From Zygaena filipendulae (Eukaryota > Arthropoda > Insecta > Lepidoptera > Zygaenidae), in contig OU015674.1 in assembly GCA_907165275.2 (NCBI GenBank), positions 2,232,001 to 2,296,000 on the forward strand: a stretch of DNA of 64,000 bases, given 5' to 3'. The position numbers and the translations under genes are program-made. Each line of letters opens with the position of its first letter. Within the stretch, counting starts at the first letter, position 1. Of this stretch, positions 23,173 to 33,529 are shown piece after piece. The notes beneath the pieces were generated by a model. The model was given only the letters and a program-made list of their open reading frames with translations. It was not told the origin of the DNA and made no database searches.

Positions 23173-23459
23173 ATATTAACGAATTGCATGGAAAACCAGT
23201 GGTAAAAATATTCAAATTTTCCACTTGCGCCATTATTCGCGTGACGTGCGACAGGAAGTTAGCACAATAGCTGTGCTAGGCGGCGCTTCTTTGATCATCA
23301 CTTTAATTACCGCCGCGTATATTACGTTCATATTCTGTATATTTTATATAACATATACATTACAAAGGTATTCACAACCATTTTCTATGCACCTAATTGT
23401 ATTATAATAAATATCCTTAATCTATTATTGAACTTTTAAAATCTAAATAGGTACCAACA

Positions 23460-23691
23460 ATGCTTTGTCCTGAATGACTGATAGATCAACGCACAACCTA
23501 AACCGCTGATACTATAACCGCTCGTAGAGACCTGAAACTTGAAGGGTGTGGTTTGTATGACTTAGGCATCCGATAAGAAAGGATTTTTGAAAATTCAATC
23601 CCTAAGCGGATGAAAAGAGGTTGCAAAGTTTATATGGAACAATTTCGCGGGAACTTCGATTATCGAGGGTGAAACCGCGTGGGACAGCTAG
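23460..23691 (+). mobile_element. CTAG-family element, body type 2
   Basis: The body ATGCTTTGTCCTGAATGACT, AACCTAAACCGCTGAT, GAAGGGTGTGGTTTGTATGA and CCGATAAGAAAGGATT differs from the main type. The end TTTCGCGGGAACTTCGATTA ... GTGAAACCGCGTGGGACAGC plus CTAG is the shared module. A sister copy is at 31179-31389. Confidence 0.8.
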
Positions 23692-23699
23692 TCAATAAA

Positions 23700-24350
23700 T
23701 ATAAATGTACCTATATAAATGTATACATAATTTCGATTGAATTAATTTATTTTTAATTTTTGACATGATAATTTTTAATTTAAATGACATTTCTATTATT
23801 GTTTTATTATTGACGATCTAATTATCCTTGGAAATTTTTATTAATAATGTAACTATGAAATTTAAAATAAGAATTAAATTATTCTATTCTACTCTAAAAC
23901 AAGAATATACAATTTATAAGTTTTAAAAAATAAATATGAACATAGACTTTTTTATGTCTTTTTTTTAATAATGTTATTTTATTTAGGTCCAGGTGCAAGA
24001 CTGTCCGGTTACACAAGTGTTCCATATTCAAAACAGGCCTGCCAAGCACCAACAAAATAAATTATTTCCATTCAAAAAGCAAGTTTTTAAACCAAATCCG
24101 ATCGAGGCCAAGGTTTCATATTATAAGAACCGGCTTCAACCCTTCGTGGGCTATCAAATATTGAAATCGTAAACCAGTTGGATGGTTGGGGCACGTTGTC
24201 TATGACGCTTTCGAACGAATTTTGTATTTTTGTGTTTAATTTAATAAAAAAACGTGTTGTAAACTTATACAATTGCCTACATATAAAATCATACGTATAT
24301 TATGTTCGCATATACGGGGGAGAAACAACTATAGTAATCAATAAAATAAG
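23700..24350. other. AT-rich stretch, possible LINE tail
   Basis: Very AT-rich. TTATTGACGATCTAATTATC near 23810 resembles LINE 3' tails but no terminal repeat is clear. No gene is seen; the 61-codon minus-strand ORF at 24087-24272 has no domain. Confidence 0.3.
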
Positions 24351-24353
24351 TAA

Positions 24354-24540
24354 CTAGCTGTTCCCTGCGATTTCACCCGAATTAATTTAGCACTTCACGA
24401 AATCTGTTCTTAATAGCTTACGTCTCCTATCTAAAAATTATCTGCCTGCCAAATTTCAGCTTTATAGGTCAAGTAGTTATCGAGATTTCATATTTAATCA
24501 GTGAGTTAATGACCTTCCGCTTTCATATAGATATATAAAT
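24354..24540 (-). mobile_element. CTAG-family element, diverged
   Basis: CTAGCTGTTCCCTGCGATTT and CACCCGAATTAATTTAGCAC open the copy. The body has TATCTAAAAATTATCTGCC, TTCAGCTTTATAGGTCAAG and ATCAGTGAGTTAATGACC, similar in part to the type-3 body (GACTCACTGACTAAACACG) at 31390 and 35021. Confidence 0.65.
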
Positions 24541-24779
24541 TTTGGTATAATATGGTTATTGACATACCTGTCCACTAAAATTATTGTCCTGTCCATAGTG
24601 TTCATGATTCTTTAAAAAGATTATAGGTTGGTACAGTACAGTAGGTATAATACATTCTTACTTCCACGATACCAATAAAAAGCACTCCGCCACATTTACT
24701 ATCTCCACGCCACGCAAATGGAAGTAGAAGTACCTACACTATGGATGTAAACATGTTACAATTTAAATTGCAAAATTGA

Positions 24780-25100
24780 ATTTCGAGCGAGCACCTAAAG
24801 GGGGGTTGCCTTTAATAATTACGCCGCATCTTAGCTCTTTTATCTAACGTGCTCGCTAGAAAACGTCGAGCCATTTTAATTATAGTACGGAACGGCATAA
24901 AAGCAGTTTATCGCGGGGGAGGTGGGGGTCAGGCTCCCTTTTTTGAGGGGATGGGGGGGTCGCAAGAAGCAGAGATTTTATAGCCCAGTAGCGTCGCTTT
25001 TAATGGCTTATTTGCCCGGCCTTGGGGTGAAGCTGGCTCCCGCCATTGTGCTGCCGATTTTGTTTAACAATGATAATGATATCGATGAACTCACCCACGC
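24780..25100. other. Candidate conserved non-coding block
   Basis: A higher-complexity, GC-richer interval. AATTACGCCGCATCTTAGC, GCATAAAAGCAGTTTATCGC and TTTTAATGGCTTATTTGCC carry homeodomain-like TAAT/TTTAT cores around a G-rich island (24915-24962). Two ORFs cross it but neither has a recognisable domain. Assignment as regulatory DNA is inference from composition and motif density. Confidence 0.35.
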
Positions 25101-25199
25101 ATATTCCACGCTCCAAATTTTGATGTGTGATGTTTCTTATTGTATTTATCTATAGGAAATAATATAAAAAATGTAACGGCTCCGTAACATTTTGTAAAA

Positions 25200-25371
25200 A
25201 TTATTCCCGGCGATTATTGTGGAGGTTCCGCAGGAATTCCGGAATAAAAGACTATAAGTTCTTTTCTGTGCCTCTGATAACGTGTATGCAAAATTACATG
25301 ATGATTCAGAAGTTAAGGCGTGAAAGCGTAACAAATAAACAAATAAACTCAAGTTCGCATTTATGATAGTA
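25200..25371 (-). mobile_element. CTAG-family element, terminus eroded
   Basis: Contains GTTCCGCAGGAATTCCGGAA, CTGATAACGTGTATGCAAAA and GTTAAGGCGTGAAAGCGTAA, then TTCGCATTTATGATAGT. It faces the copy at 25482 about 110 bp away, making an inverted pair. The 68-codon ORF here is repeat translation. Confidence 0.7.
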
Positions 25372-25481
25372 CCTATATACCTAAGGATAATCTAAACGGA
25401 CTAAGGGACTACTTAAGAGTACAATTTACGAAGATAATTGTTATAAAATAAAATAATAATTGTTTATTTAAATAAATGTAA

Positions 25482-25689
25482 ATCCTTACTATTATAAATG
25501 TGAAAGTGAGTTTGTTTGTTTTTTTGTTTGTCTGTGTGTTTCGCTTTCACGCCTCAACGGCTAAACCGATCACCGCGAAATTTTGCGTACATATTCTCAG
25601 AGATACAGAGAAGGACATAGGATACTTTTTATCCCAGAATCCCCGCGGGAACTCTGAACTTACCACGGGTGAATCGGGGGAACAGCTAG
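25482..25689 (+). mobile_element. CTAG-family element, near full length
   Basis: Left end ATCCTTACTATTATAAATG. The body has TTTCACGCCTCAACGGC and CGATCACCGCGAAATTTTGC. The end is ACGGGTGAATCGGGGGAACA plus CTAG. The ORF at 25500-25709 is repeat translation. Confidence 0.8.
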
Positions 25690-25970
25690 TTATAATAATA
25701 TATCTTTAAATACATCAAGTTCAAGAGCATTATGCTTGTATATTTTTAACATTGTACCTACTGCGTCCTTACTCAACTCAGACAGCCCCCAGGGAATTAG
25801 CGCAGACTTTGTCTAACGTACCTACTAATCACCTTTGTGAATTTGTCTCACTGCACTTATTGCATTTAAAACCGTTTTTTCAATACTCAGACAAAAACTA
25901 ACATATAAATTAGTTCTCTCAACTAAACGATTTAATAGTACCTAATCGACTGAACAAAAAAATACATAAT

Positions 25971-26390
25971 AGGCTTGTATCCGCGGTATGAAAATCAAAA
26001 TTCTATTTAGTCCGTCTTGTAGATTAATAAAAAATAATAGACCCGTATTTTTTGCTTTTTCAAATTATCAAAAAAAATTCTAAGATAAAATGCATTAATA
26101 CGTATATGTTTATACCAATACGTTAGATGTTTTCACACAAATTTATTCCCAAACATTGAAAAAACTATTAAATACTTGAGGCAAACAGTCAGAGCAAATT
26201 TTCTTATCATTAAAGTTTAGGAGTTTAGTTTAGGAGGGCTCTCGTCCTGACGTACTATAAACTGTAGCACGGCGTGACGTCGCGCGACATTTCAACTTAG
26301 TGTATCACGTAAAAAATGACAAAATACGTGTCCAATATTTTTTATTAATCTACAAGGCGGACTAAAAATTAAATTTTTGTTGATGAACCC
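25971..26390 (+). mobile_element. MITE family A, copy 3, with internal insertion
   Basis: Arms TGAAAATCAAAATTCTATTT and AATATTTTTTATTAATCTAC with TAGTCCGTC/GGCGGACTA are recognisable, and the core TGACGTCGCGCGACATTTC is present. A 100-bp segment at 26094-26195 that is absent from other copies interrupts the left half. The ends are diverged, so this is an older insertion. Confidence 0.75.
26094..26195 (+). repeat. Left arm of a 100-bp inverted repeat pair
   Basis: Contains ACGTATATGTTTATACCAAT, TTTATTCCCAAACATTG and GAGGCAAACAGTCAGAG. The reverse complement, about 90% identical by eye, is at 26949-27050. It sits inside a MITE, so it is a separate mobile or duplicated unit. Confidence 0.75.
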
Positions 26391-26415
26391 ATTTTTACAA
26401 AACAATGTTTGCTAC

Positions 26416-26485
26416 ACGGTCTACGACGCCTACGAACGAGCTACGAATTTCGTAGCAATCCTACGCGTGATCACTTAGCACGTAG
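26416..26485. other. CTACG/CGTAG pentamer cluster
   Basis: GGTCTACGACGCCTACGAAC, GAGCTACGAATTTCGTAGCA and CCTACGCG ... CACGTAGA. About seven CTACG/CGTAG words occur in 70 bp, echoing the cluster at 15898-15958. Function unknown. Confidence 0.4.
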
Positions 26486-26764
26486 ATATTTTTTACAATA
26501 GCACTTATTTGCCAACCATGCCTTGACGAAGTTATAAAGGTTCCATCTGGAATTTGGCTACGAAACCTTAAAAGTTTTTTTTTTAATGATGTAAATAGAC
26601 AGATCATGATATAACAGTTCCATACAAATCTCCTTACAAAAAGTGTAAGTAGGTATTAAAACTAAAAATAAAAGCAATAGTTAGTAATTTTTTTCTTTAA
26701 TGAGTAAAATTCGTATTTATGCCTTTTGTATAGATACCTATTAAGTAAAATTTAAAAAAAATCT

Positions 26765-26823
26765 GTAAACAAATTTTGGTTTGGTGTACAATAAAGCGTT
26801 ATCTATCTGTCTATCTATATCTA
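26765..26823 (+). mobile_element. LINE tail with AATAAA and (TATC)n
   Basis: GGTTTGGTGTACAATAAAGC followed by GTTATCTATCTGTCTATC. The form GTGTACAATAAAG(N)TTATCTATC is a familiar 3' terminus of lepidopteran non-LTR elements. Nothing upstream is recognisable as coding. Confidence 0.5.
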
Positions 26824-26948
26824 TAACGCCGTTATTCTTACGACTTTTTAAATAAGATTTCGTCGTTTTTGATGACTGGTGTCACATGCCAAACTGTATA
26901 CTAATTAAAAAACCTGCTAAAAGTTAATTTGCACGATAATTTTTGCGT

Positions 26949-27050
26949 CTCTGACTGTTTGCCTCAGGTATTTAATAGTTTTATCAATGTTTGGGAATAA
27001 ATTTGTCTGAAAATATCCAACGTATTGGTATAAACATATACGTATTATAT
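26949..27050 (-). repeat. Right arm of the 100-bp inverted repeat pair
   Basis: Plus-strand text GTCTCTGACTGTTTGCCTCA, AATGTTTGGGAATAAATTTG and CGTATTGGTATAAACATATA is the reverse complement of 26094-26195. Similarity extends weakly beyond it (TTTTATCTTAATT matches TAAGATAAAA on the left). It is not associated with a MITE A copy here. Confidence 0.75.
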
Positions 27051-27324
27051 AAAGACTCCATGCCAAAATTTTATCTTAATTTGTGTACCTGCTGGTTAGT
27101 ATGGTAGACATATAGATACTATCATCGCCCCAGCATATAATAATGTATCGATCAACAAATGCCGTAACCACCATCTGATCTTCTTCGCCAAGACAAAGCG
27201 ACATCTAATATCGAGTTTGTTATAAAACATAAGCAGCCCGCTGCGGCCGCAAAACAAAACATAACAAAGGAAAGCGGCGACTCCTAATCTCCCAACTAAA
27301 ATCAATACCCTTTTTACCTCTACC

Positions 27325-27660
27325 CCTTAAACTTTTCCAAACTAACCCCCCTCCCTTCCCCCACCCATCCCATTTCAATTTAAAGGACAAAGTATTATTT
27401 AATTTCCACCGTCTTTTCTCTATTGTAAGGCGCGGAGCGAGAGAGTTCGCTGCCTCTCTTTTCTCACCGTTTAAGACGTCCTCTTACTCTCTCGCGCAAC
27501 GCGGTCGGGTGAAAAAAGTGCGAGAGTGAACAGGACGGGTATACGCAAGACATTCTCGTCGAGTTTTCTTGGTGACGTCATATAGATTTATAGATGTAGG
27601 GGGAGAGTGGGGACAATCTCTCCGCCCCGCGGCGCGGTGGCTAAAAGTTTTTACATGCCC
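27325..27660. promoter_or_regulatory. Candidate cis-regulatory block with GAGA-type motifs
   Basis: GAGCGAGAGAG, CTGCCTCTCTTTTCTC, CTCTTACTCTCTCGCG and GTGCGAGAGTGAAC give several GAGAG/CTCTC cores within 110 bp. They are followed by GGTGACGTCATAT and a G-rich island with GGGGGAGAGTGGGGAC. Clustered GAGA sites mark promoters and Polycomb elements in insects. Here the role is inferred from motif density only; no TSS is evident. Confidence 0.35.
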
Positions 27661-28139
27661 CGCTCACTATGAATATTTTAATTTTAACATTGCTTTTTTT
27701 GTTTTTTTTTTTTTCATGTTCAACAAATTTTGTTACGCTTCGAGTTGAAAATTTAATTTTTAGTTTAATGAAAATGTTTTGTTATTTTAGGGAGCGCTTT
27801 GAAATTTTAGCGTTTTTTAATAGCATACTAATAAAATAATAGGGCTAGTTTCAGTGTTTCGGCAATAATGAAATAAAATAGTTGCTTAATTAATAGTTTC
27901 GTCAGTCTATTCTAAAACATCGTGGAAAAACATACCTAGTTATTTTACTAGTTACGTACTTAAATAAATACATAAAATAAGTAAAAAGATTAAATTATGG
28001 GTCGTTATAGAATATAGATCAAACTATTTAATTATTCATGGCATCTATAAAAGGTTTCCAAAGCCTAATTAAAAAGAAAACAAATCAAATTGGAAATTAT
28101 TATTGTTATTTGACATAAAATAAAACCAACCATTTCATA

Positions 28140-28335
28140 TTATAAGCGGAATGAATTCTAATCCATTTAAATTCAGAAGCGGGTTCCGAAGCCGTGCTTC
28201 GAAGGCATAAAACGCAGAGACTAGGGAGCGGCGTGCGTTCGAAATACGAAAAAGCCGTTGTAAATCGCGTAATCTTGAGACCTCCGCTCATGACGTATGT
28301 GAGGCACGTTGCCACGCCGAGGTCGTGTTCAAACT
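28140..28335. other. Candidate conserved non-coding block
   Basis: Unique, GC-richer sequence (GGGAGCGGCGTGCGTTCGAA, GACCTCCGCTCATGACGTAT). Opposite-strand ORFs at 28106-28366 and 28194-28391 overlap fully, arguing against either being coding. No repeat match inside the window. Confidence 0.3.
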
Positions 28336-28339
28336 TGTA

Positions 28340-28428
28340 TACACAGAGTAAAATTATTCCATACAAAACCCAAACCAGTTTGAGAGTGTGATCGGTTTTA
28401 TAATTGAATCTTTATTTTACTCTGTGTC
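28340..28428. mobile_element. Short MITE with ACACAGAGTAAAAT ends
   Basis: TACACAGAGTAAAATTATTC at the left is mirrored by TTTATTTTACTCTGTGTC at the right, with about 60 bp between. The inverted ends are 14-15 bp. A very small non-autonomous DNA element; superfamily unknown. Confidence 0.6.
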
Positions 28429-28464
28429 ATAGGGGAAGTGTCGTATTTCGAACAGCATTGTAGA

Positions 28465-28600
28465 GGCAAATAGAGGAATCTTGGGCGGTCTAATCCAGCA
28501 ATTACGCATTTTAATGGCGTTCGTTCGCCGTACTCGGGGTTTTAATATTCCGATCCTTGTTTTACGGCTCGGAGCTTACGTTTCTGCGCTTACTATGTTA
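28465..28600. other. Candidate conserved non-coding block
   Basis: GTCTAATCCAGCAATTACGC and ATTTTAATGGCGTTCG combine a TAATCC (Otx/Bicoid type) core with several TAAT cores in a complex GC-balanced sequence. Inference only; there is no ORF. Confidence 0.3.
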
Positions 28601-29009
28601 TAGGTATAACCTTCTGGTTTTAATGTGGACTGATCTGTGCCAAGATCATAATTTATATGTAAAATGACTATTAAACTTTGAATTTGGATTGATTAAGATG
28701 TTTCAAGTCATTGCATTGTATGGAATAACAAAATAAAAATATCACTAGGAAAATCGAAGTAGATAAATAAAACGTTCTTTTGATACATTCACAGTAAAAT
28801 TTTATCCTTGGTACAGGTAATTTTTTTACAAAGTTATTTCTACAAAACAATGAATGCATTGATTATACTTTAAAGTTTGCTTGTAAAATTCGATATACTA
28901 GGTATGTTTTATGTATTAACTTGTTTACCAACATTAGCACACGTAACGACGTTTATTTTTAAATTTTCATGGTATTTTGCGAAATTTTGTTTAAATTTTT
29001 CATAATCAC

Positions 29010-29440
29010 GTGGACAGACGACAAATAGCAACCAGCAAACTAATTACGAACAATAAAACTACAGCGCACGTGCAGAGCACGGCACGTCTCCAGAGTGGCA
29101 TTAATACAGAATTCTCATTTGGAAAACGCCAAAAGGTTGGTCGGTAGCCGAGCATAAAATTCTGAACACGAAAGACGGGCGAACATTTATTAAAACGCCA
29201 GTTTTGCAAAGTTAAAATTAAACATGAAAAACGACCCCACCGCCCGCCCGCCCAACTACCGACGTGGGGTTCCACCCCAGCCTCCTCACGAACTATGTTC
29301 TACTTTATTTCAGTGCGCGAAATTTGTAAATTTATGTAAATTTTCCGCGTCTTCGTGGGGGCGAAGTCACCCCGGCATGGGGTGTAGCGCCAGCTCAAGA
29401 TATGACTACGAAAGGCGGAGTTTTATAAAGTTTAAACGTT
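29010..29440. other. Candidate conserved non-coding block
   Basis: Unique complex sequence with CAGCGCACGTGCAGAGCACG (E-box CACGTG), AACTAATTACGAACAATAAA, a C-rich run ACCGCCCGCCCGCCC at 29240-29255, and TTTATGTAAATTTTCCGCG. ORFs on both strands overlap and show no domain. It resembles an insect enhancer by motif density. Confidence 0.3.
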
Positions 29441-29449
29441 GAATATAGC

Positions 29450-30600
29450 TCGTTAATAGAGTGTAACTTTAATTAATGTTGTTTCATAACTCACCTACCT
29501 ACCTACGCAATTTTGAATAAAGTTTGCAATTTATGATACCTACCTACTCGTACAGTTTGCAAAGTAAAGAAATATGCGTGCGCGTGTTGGGTTTGGGACC
29601 TACTTTAAAGTAGGTATTAGGTAATATCGTCTCAAATACGCGCGTCAAAAATGACAACTTGACTACATGTATGTCCATTTTTAAAAGAAAAATGGCAAAA
29701 TAATGCTGCGTTAGTTCAAAGCTAAAAGTGTTTATACCTAATCTTCGACCACACTGTCACTTAAGCCGCTTTCACCTTATTGCTAAGAAAGTACCTAATC
29801 ACAAAAAAAAAATTACAAAGATACTCATTTCGAATAAAAAGGAAATCAAACGTTCAATATGTAAAATGAGGTACTTTTTTAGTTTAATGTTACAGAATTG
29901 TTTGGTATACAGAATTTCTGCCCACAAAAAAAAAACATGTTTTTTGAGTTCCATTTAATGTTTTTAAAACTCATATTTATTTAAAAAAAAAAATATTACA
30001 ACATACCTACCTACATCTGTTTGAATCTAATTTGTTATAATGACTGTACCTACTTGTCTTCATTTTTTTTTTGTTTAAATAATTAAGAGTCTTAAAATTA
30101 ATTTTGAAATGAAAATTAACTATGCTATTAAAATACTTTTTAAAGCCTCGCAGATTTTTAGTTGAGTCAATGCCATCTTTATGTTGGTAATACAATAAAA
30201 TACAATTTATTATTCAAATATAGAAGTTGTTTTTAATATTAGATTTAATATTGGAACCAACTTCTATTATTTAATTTGGTGACCTAGTTTTGACGGAGTG
30301 GTATGGAGCTTATAATCTTGAGATTACTCGATTACTAGCCTCGATCACTTTTAAGAGTTCCCGAACAGATCCCCGAGTTTCCGTGATTGAAACCGCGGTT
30401 ACCAGACTTCTATGCATGCCAAGAATTAGTTTGATAGTTGAACTAAAATCACTTTATATTACTGGTGGGTATTGGAGCGAAATCGTATCCGATGCCGACA
30501 CACTCGACAGCTGCGCTTGAAGTTTAGTATAAAATCCAATTTGTATTGATTAGAATCAAATTTCCGAACTTTATAATGCAAAACGGATGGTTTGTTAAAG
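29450..30600. other. AT-rich stretch, nothing identifiable
   Basis: Mostly low-complexity A/T runs. A weak CTAG-module trace (GAGTTTCCGTGATTGAAACC) lies near 30375. The ORF at 30290-30520 has no domain. Confidence 0.4.
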
Positions 30601-30630
30601 TAAACATTAAGCATTTAATTTGAAACATCC

Positions 30631-30790
30631 ACTGCTGTTCCCCGCAGTTTCACCCGCGTTAATTACCTACGGAGTTCCCGCGGGGATTACGGGATAAAAA
30701 TGCCCTATCTTCTTTTCTGTACCCGAAAACGTGTATGCAAAATTTTATGATGATCGGTTGAGTAGATAAGGCGTAGCAAACCGATCTGCA
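30631..30790 (-). mobile_element. CTAG-family element
   Basis: CTGCTGTTCCCCGCAGTTTC, then GAGTTCCCGCGGGGATTACG, CTTTTCTGTACCCGAAAACG and GATCGGTTGAGTAGATAAGG. Main body type. The far end stops at GCAAACCGAT without the TATTATAAATG terminus. Confidence 0.75.
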
Positions 30791-30799
30791 GTCCCGACT

Positions 30800-31030
30800 G
30801 GAGTAGAACCTAGAGGGACTTTTATAGATACAGTAGCAATTTTTGTGCTTTTCCGTGGGCAGGTTTGACTCTCTGATTGCCTTTAGGTAAAAGAGCTGCT
30901 AAGACTACGTATACCGACAACGCAGTGTGGGTAGATCTCCTTTTTGGAACCTTCTGGTGATGGACCGACGATCTGGCATGGTAAAGACCACGGGTGCATG
31001 TCGGAGGTATACCTACTCTGCATCTCATTT
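30800..31030. other. Possible old retroposon fragment
   Basis: GGACCGACGATCTGGCATGG and GAAGGTTCCAAAAAGGAGATC (minus strand) look like untranslated parts of old non-LTR elements, but I cannot name a family. A 68-codon minus-strand ORF spans it without a known domain. Confidence 0.25.
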
Positions 31031-31178
31031 ATGGAGTCGACCAGTATCAAAGCATTATTCATGTGAATTTATCACTTTCACCGGCTTCGTTGGTGATTGT
31101 TAATAATAACTAATAGGTAATTATTGATAATCCCCGCTTTATCATGTTTAACATAGGTACCTACATACATATAAAAAA

Positions 31179-31389
31179 TGCTTTGTCCCGAAGACTGATG
31201 GATCATCGCACAGCCTAAACCGCTGATTGTAGACACCTGAAACTTAGAGGGTGTGGTCTTTGTATGACGTAGGAATCCGATAAGAAAGGATTGTTGGCAA
31301 TTCAACTCCTAAGGGGTTGCAAATTTTTTATTGAACAATTCCGCGGGAACTTTGAAATTATCGCGGGTGAAACCGCGCGGGATAACTAG
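31179..31389 (+). mobile_element. CTAG-family element, body type 2
   Basis: ATGCTTTGTCCCGAAGACTG, CCTAAACCGCTGATTG, GAGGGTGTGGTCTTTGTATG and CCGATAAGAAAGGATTG match 23460-23691. It ends ATCGCGGGTGAAACCGCGCG and then ATAACTAG. It is followed immediately by a type-3 copy. Confidence 0.8.
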
Positions 31390-31561
31390 TATATAAAAGT
31401 GAAAGATCGCTGACTCATTGACTAAACACGAAATCTCTAAACCTACTTGATCTATTAAGCTGAAAGACAGTTGATAGATAGACGTCAGCGAACAACCGAT
31501 TTAACGGAGCACCCGCGGGTACTCCCTCTTTAACGCGAGTAAAACCGCAGAGAGCAGCTAG
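31390..31561 (+). mobile_element. CTAG-family element, body type 3
   Basis: TATATAAAAGTGAAAGATCG, TGACTCATTGACTAAACACG and AATCTCTAAACCTACTTGAT form a different body joined to CACCCGCGGGTACTCCC, AGTAAAACCGCAGAGAGCAG and CTAG. It abuts the preceding type-2 copy tail-to-head. Confidence 0.75.
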
Positions 31562-31784
31562 TAGGTACGTACTAATATAAAAGTATGACATAACCGTGAT
31601 TGCTTGCGACGGCGCTCGCCGCTTGTGGCAAGTTTTAATAGAAATTCAAATTATGTACCTACCCCTACCTAGCGGGCTATTTCAAACGCTTGCAACACTC
31701 TGCCATCCGACTGTATCGCAACGTTTTTAAAACGTCATTTGATATCATCTAAAGGTACTAATCTACATTAACTACATCTTAATA

Positions 31785-31969
31785 CTAGCTGTTCCCAGCA
31801 GTTTCATCCGCGATAATATCGGAGTTCCCGCGGGAATTCCGGAATAAAAAGTACCTACCCTATGTCCTATTCCAAACTATAATCTATCTCTGTACCAAAT
31901 TCCATCCAGTTCAGTCAAACATTATAATATAATAATATACATACATTTGTAATATTAGTATCTATAGAT
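31785..31969 (-). mobile_element. CTAG-family element, near full length
   Basis: CTAGCTGTTCCCAGCAGTTT, CGGAGTTCCCGCGGGAATTC, TACCCTATGTCCTATTCC and ATCTCTGTACCAAATTCC, ending TTGTAATATTAGTAT. Back-to-back with the type-4 copy that starts at 31970. Confidence 0.8.
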
Positions 31970-32235
31970 AAATCAAATTGAACCGTCTGTTTATACTATC
32001 AAAATAACAGCTTTTTACTCAATACGCATTGAAAATATATACAGTAGATCCTAATAACAAAATCCAATTATTAAAATTTGTATGTCTATTGGTTAATTTC
32101 GGCTAATCTACGGAACGTTTTGACAGGTTTTAACGGTAGGTACTTTCATTGAGAGCTGATATTATAAAGGAGAACTTAGGCTACTTTTACCGAAGTTTCT
32201 GCGGGAATCCCGAAATCCATCAAAGGAAATCGAAG
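31970..32235 (+). mobile_element. CTAG-family element, body type 4, end degraded
   Basis: AAATTGAACCGTCTGTTTAT, AATAACAGCTTTTTACTC, GGTTAATTTCGGCTAATCTA, TGACAGGTTTTAACGG and GGAGAACTTAGGCTACTTTT match the bodies at 42477-42790 and (inverted) 46705-46925. The terminal stem-loop is lost. Confidence 0.65.
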
Positions 32236-32239
32236 GATA

Positions 32240-33350
32240 AGATAAAATAGTGAGAAATCCATCTATTCAACACAAAGAAAAATACTTGATTCTTTAATAA
32301 TTCTGCAAAAGTGTGTATTGAAAATAAGAGTAAACTTAACTGGATTGTTCTTGGACCTTAACTTATAATATAAGCATTGAAAGGCTCGACTAATGACTTA
32401 GAGTTTGAACGAAACTCGTTGCTTGTGAAATAAAAGGGGGCTGCCGACTTGCCATTGTATAGCGATGATTTTACAAAAACAAAGAAGTAGATAAGTTATG
32501 AGAGCACTCATCTCATTCAGCAAGGCTAGAAACGAAAATGAAACATGATAATACTCTGTCTCACACTCACAATTTTTATTTTTGAATGAAAAAAGCCAGT
32601 CAAGTTAGTGTCGAACCGCACACATTGAAGGGTTCTCTACTGGGGTAGAAAGTCCACATTGGATAAACTGAAAATCTGCCTAATCGATTTTAAAAAATTC
32701 TTTCACTTAGAAACAGTCACGGTGTTGCCGTGAAATGAAATGAAATGAAATGAAATGAAATGAAATGAAATAAAATGAAATAAAATTTTATTGTGAGCAT
32801 AGGTAATACAGAGTTCTAAAATATCTTAATATGCAGTAGGACTAGATACTATGTTCTGCCTATGGGGGCGTACAATATATTTAATAATTTATATTTATAA
32901 GAAATAACATTATAGCAAAAAATAATTATTACAGGACAATACCTATAATTAGAATTATATTAATTACCATACATTATATATTACGGAATCAACATTAACA
33001 TTATTTATTATACCGAAAGAAAGAAACATAATGTCTGAGATACGTAGGTATAATATATTTTAACGCCGATAATAACGTATCTATGTATATCTTCTATTGC
33101 AAATTGCAATATCAGTGTTGCCAAACTGGAGAGAAAGACTAAGCAACTCTCCCCGCTCTGCCGACGCTTTCGACTCGCCCCGCCCGAGCTCGTTGCGAGC
33201 AAGTTTTGATAGAATTTTCAATTACCTTCCTTTGTTTCAAGAGTCTCGCGGCGAATGTGCGCTCCAATGTATGAAGTGGGGGTGGATAGGTGCTACCTAC
33301 TTCGCTTTGTTGTATCCGCGTCTTTTGAGTTCCGTTTTAATTTTATTCTA
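32240..33350. other. Unique stretch with (GAAAT)n
   Basis: No gene is seen. The (GAAAT)n array at 32731-32790 is followed by AATTTTATTGTGAGCATAGG, which may be an inverted LINE or SINE tail. The 33110-33290 part is GC-richer and unique, and is covered by conflicting ORFs on both strands. Confidence 0.4.
32731..32790 (+). repeat. (GAAAT)n microsatellite
   Basis: About eight TGAAA units with two TAAAA variants near the right end. The complement (TTTCA)n also closes the structured elements at 34251 and 36427, hinting that such arrays are retroposon tails. Confidence 0.85.
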
Positions 33351-33353
33351 AAA

Positions 33354-33525
33354 CTAGTCGATCTTGTCCTCTTTCAGTCGCGTAAATTTCGGAGTTCCCG
33401 CGGGAATTCCACGATATAAGTACTCACTGTCACTCAAAAATACTGTAGCTTTCTGTAAGTGAAAGAATTTTTATAATCAGTTAAGTAGTTTTTGAGTTTA
33501 TCCATTACAAATAAACATATAAAAA
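33354..33525 (-). mobile_element. CTAG-family element, 'gtagctttc' body
   Basis: CTAGTCGATCTTGTCCTCTT, TTTCGGAGTTCCCGCGGGAA, CTGTAGCTTTCTGTAAGTG and AGTAGTTTTTGAGTTTATCC. The body matches 11579-11780 and 17141-17245. Confidence 0.75.
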
Positions 33526-33529
33526 TTAA

